In this document: positions 63,867-63,951 of the stretch, piece after piece
Layout of the letters: each line of letters opens with the position of its first letter
How positions within the stretch are numbered: the stretch's first letter is position 1
Assembly: GCA_902800245.1 (NCBI GenBank)
Contig: CADCDY010000005.1
Coordinates: forward strand, 1 to 63,951
DNA from: an uncultured Prevotellaceae bacterium
GTDB taxonomy: Bacteria; Bacteroidota; Bacteroidia; Bacteroidales; Bacteroidaceae
Length of the DNA stretch: 63,951 bases
Direction: 5' to 3'
Translations under genes and position numbers: made by a program
Notes under the pieces: model-generated
Database searches by the model: none
The model's input: the letters and a program-made list of their open reading frames with translations, nothing else
Told to the model about the DNA's origin: nothing

Positions 63867-63951
63867 ATGGATAATAACATATTGCTCGATTTTGGCGAGC
63901 CCGAGAAAGAGAATAGCATCATCAAGGTGATTGGTGTTGGTGGAGGTGGTG
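63867..63951 (+). CDS. ftsZ: Cell division protein FtsZ, 5' end only
   Basis: The first 28 codons before the window ends: MDNNILLDFGEPEK followed by a stretch reaching IKVIGVGGGG, the first part of the FtsZ nucleotide-binding motif. FtsZ is the tubulin-like GTPase that forms the division ring. The place directly after ftsA in the dcw cluster confirms the call. Confidence 0.93.
   Translation, partial: MDNNILLDFGEPEKENSIIKVIGVGGGG

Overview
This window is most likely a chromosomal segment of a Prevotella-type bacterium (Bacteroidota, Prevotellaceae or a close relative). The evidence is direct: promoters of the TAnnTTTG type sit before many genes, two secreted proteins end in type IX secretion (T9SS) type C-terminal tails, there is a fimbrillin (FimA/Mfa-like) locus, there is a glsA-glsB glycine-lipid pair, and a division and cell-wall (dcw) cluster runs in the usual Bacteroidota order without ddl. 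No rRNA, tRNA, CRISPR array or insertion sequence was recognised.

Layout. 1-2.0 kb: a disrupted sensor histidine kinase converging on a disrupted DUF6266 gene. 2.2-6.9 kb: a four-gene run dut, TPR protein, DUF4292 lipoprotein and EnvC-like protein. 7.0-11.7 kb: an M20 deacetylase (minus strand) divergent from an acyl-CoA synthetase, then prfB, a 48-residue membrane protein and a CYTH protein. 11.9-33.5 kb: a fimbrial operon made of a DUF3575 outer-membrane protein, two fimbrillins, an Mfa2-like anchor running in frame into a third fimbrillin, a minor fimbrillin-like lipoprotein, and a 4170-residue protein rich in YGGGN motifs with a T9SS tail. 33.5-34.5 kb: a gene-free spacer full of short repeats. 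34.5-43.5 kb: a second surface operon with a GHKL ATPase, a STAS-like DUF4325 protein, a secreted 758-residue protein and a second YGGGN protein (1893 residues). 43.5-49.5 kb: a VanZ-like protein divergent from a sodium symporter, a ComEA-like helix-hairpin-helix protein, dGTPase, glsB and glsA. 49.6-63.95 kb: mraZ, rsmH, ftsL, ftsI, murE, mraY, murD, ftsW, murG, murC, ftsQ, ftsA and the start of ftsZ.

The most interesting biology is the pair of giant YGGGN-repeat surface proteins. One closes a fimbrial operon, in the position taken by the T9SS tip protein of some Mfa-type fimbriae. The other sits behind a two-gene ATPase/STAS-like switch module. A second theme is short tandem repeats with fixed periods: 7 bp (CACCTCT, TTTTCAC, GTTCAAT) and 9 bp (CTAGANNNN). 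They occur between genes, inside genes, and in two cases supply a stop codon. Two 7-bp arrays lie at the signal-peptide ends of exported proteins, where a copy-number change would shift the frame.

A caution on sequence quality: mraY and murG, both normally essential and single-copy, carry out-of-frame internal deletions. Four other reading-frame defects would each be repaired by one extra base in a run of three or four identical bases. Assembly or sequencing error is therefore a serious alternative to real gene decay.
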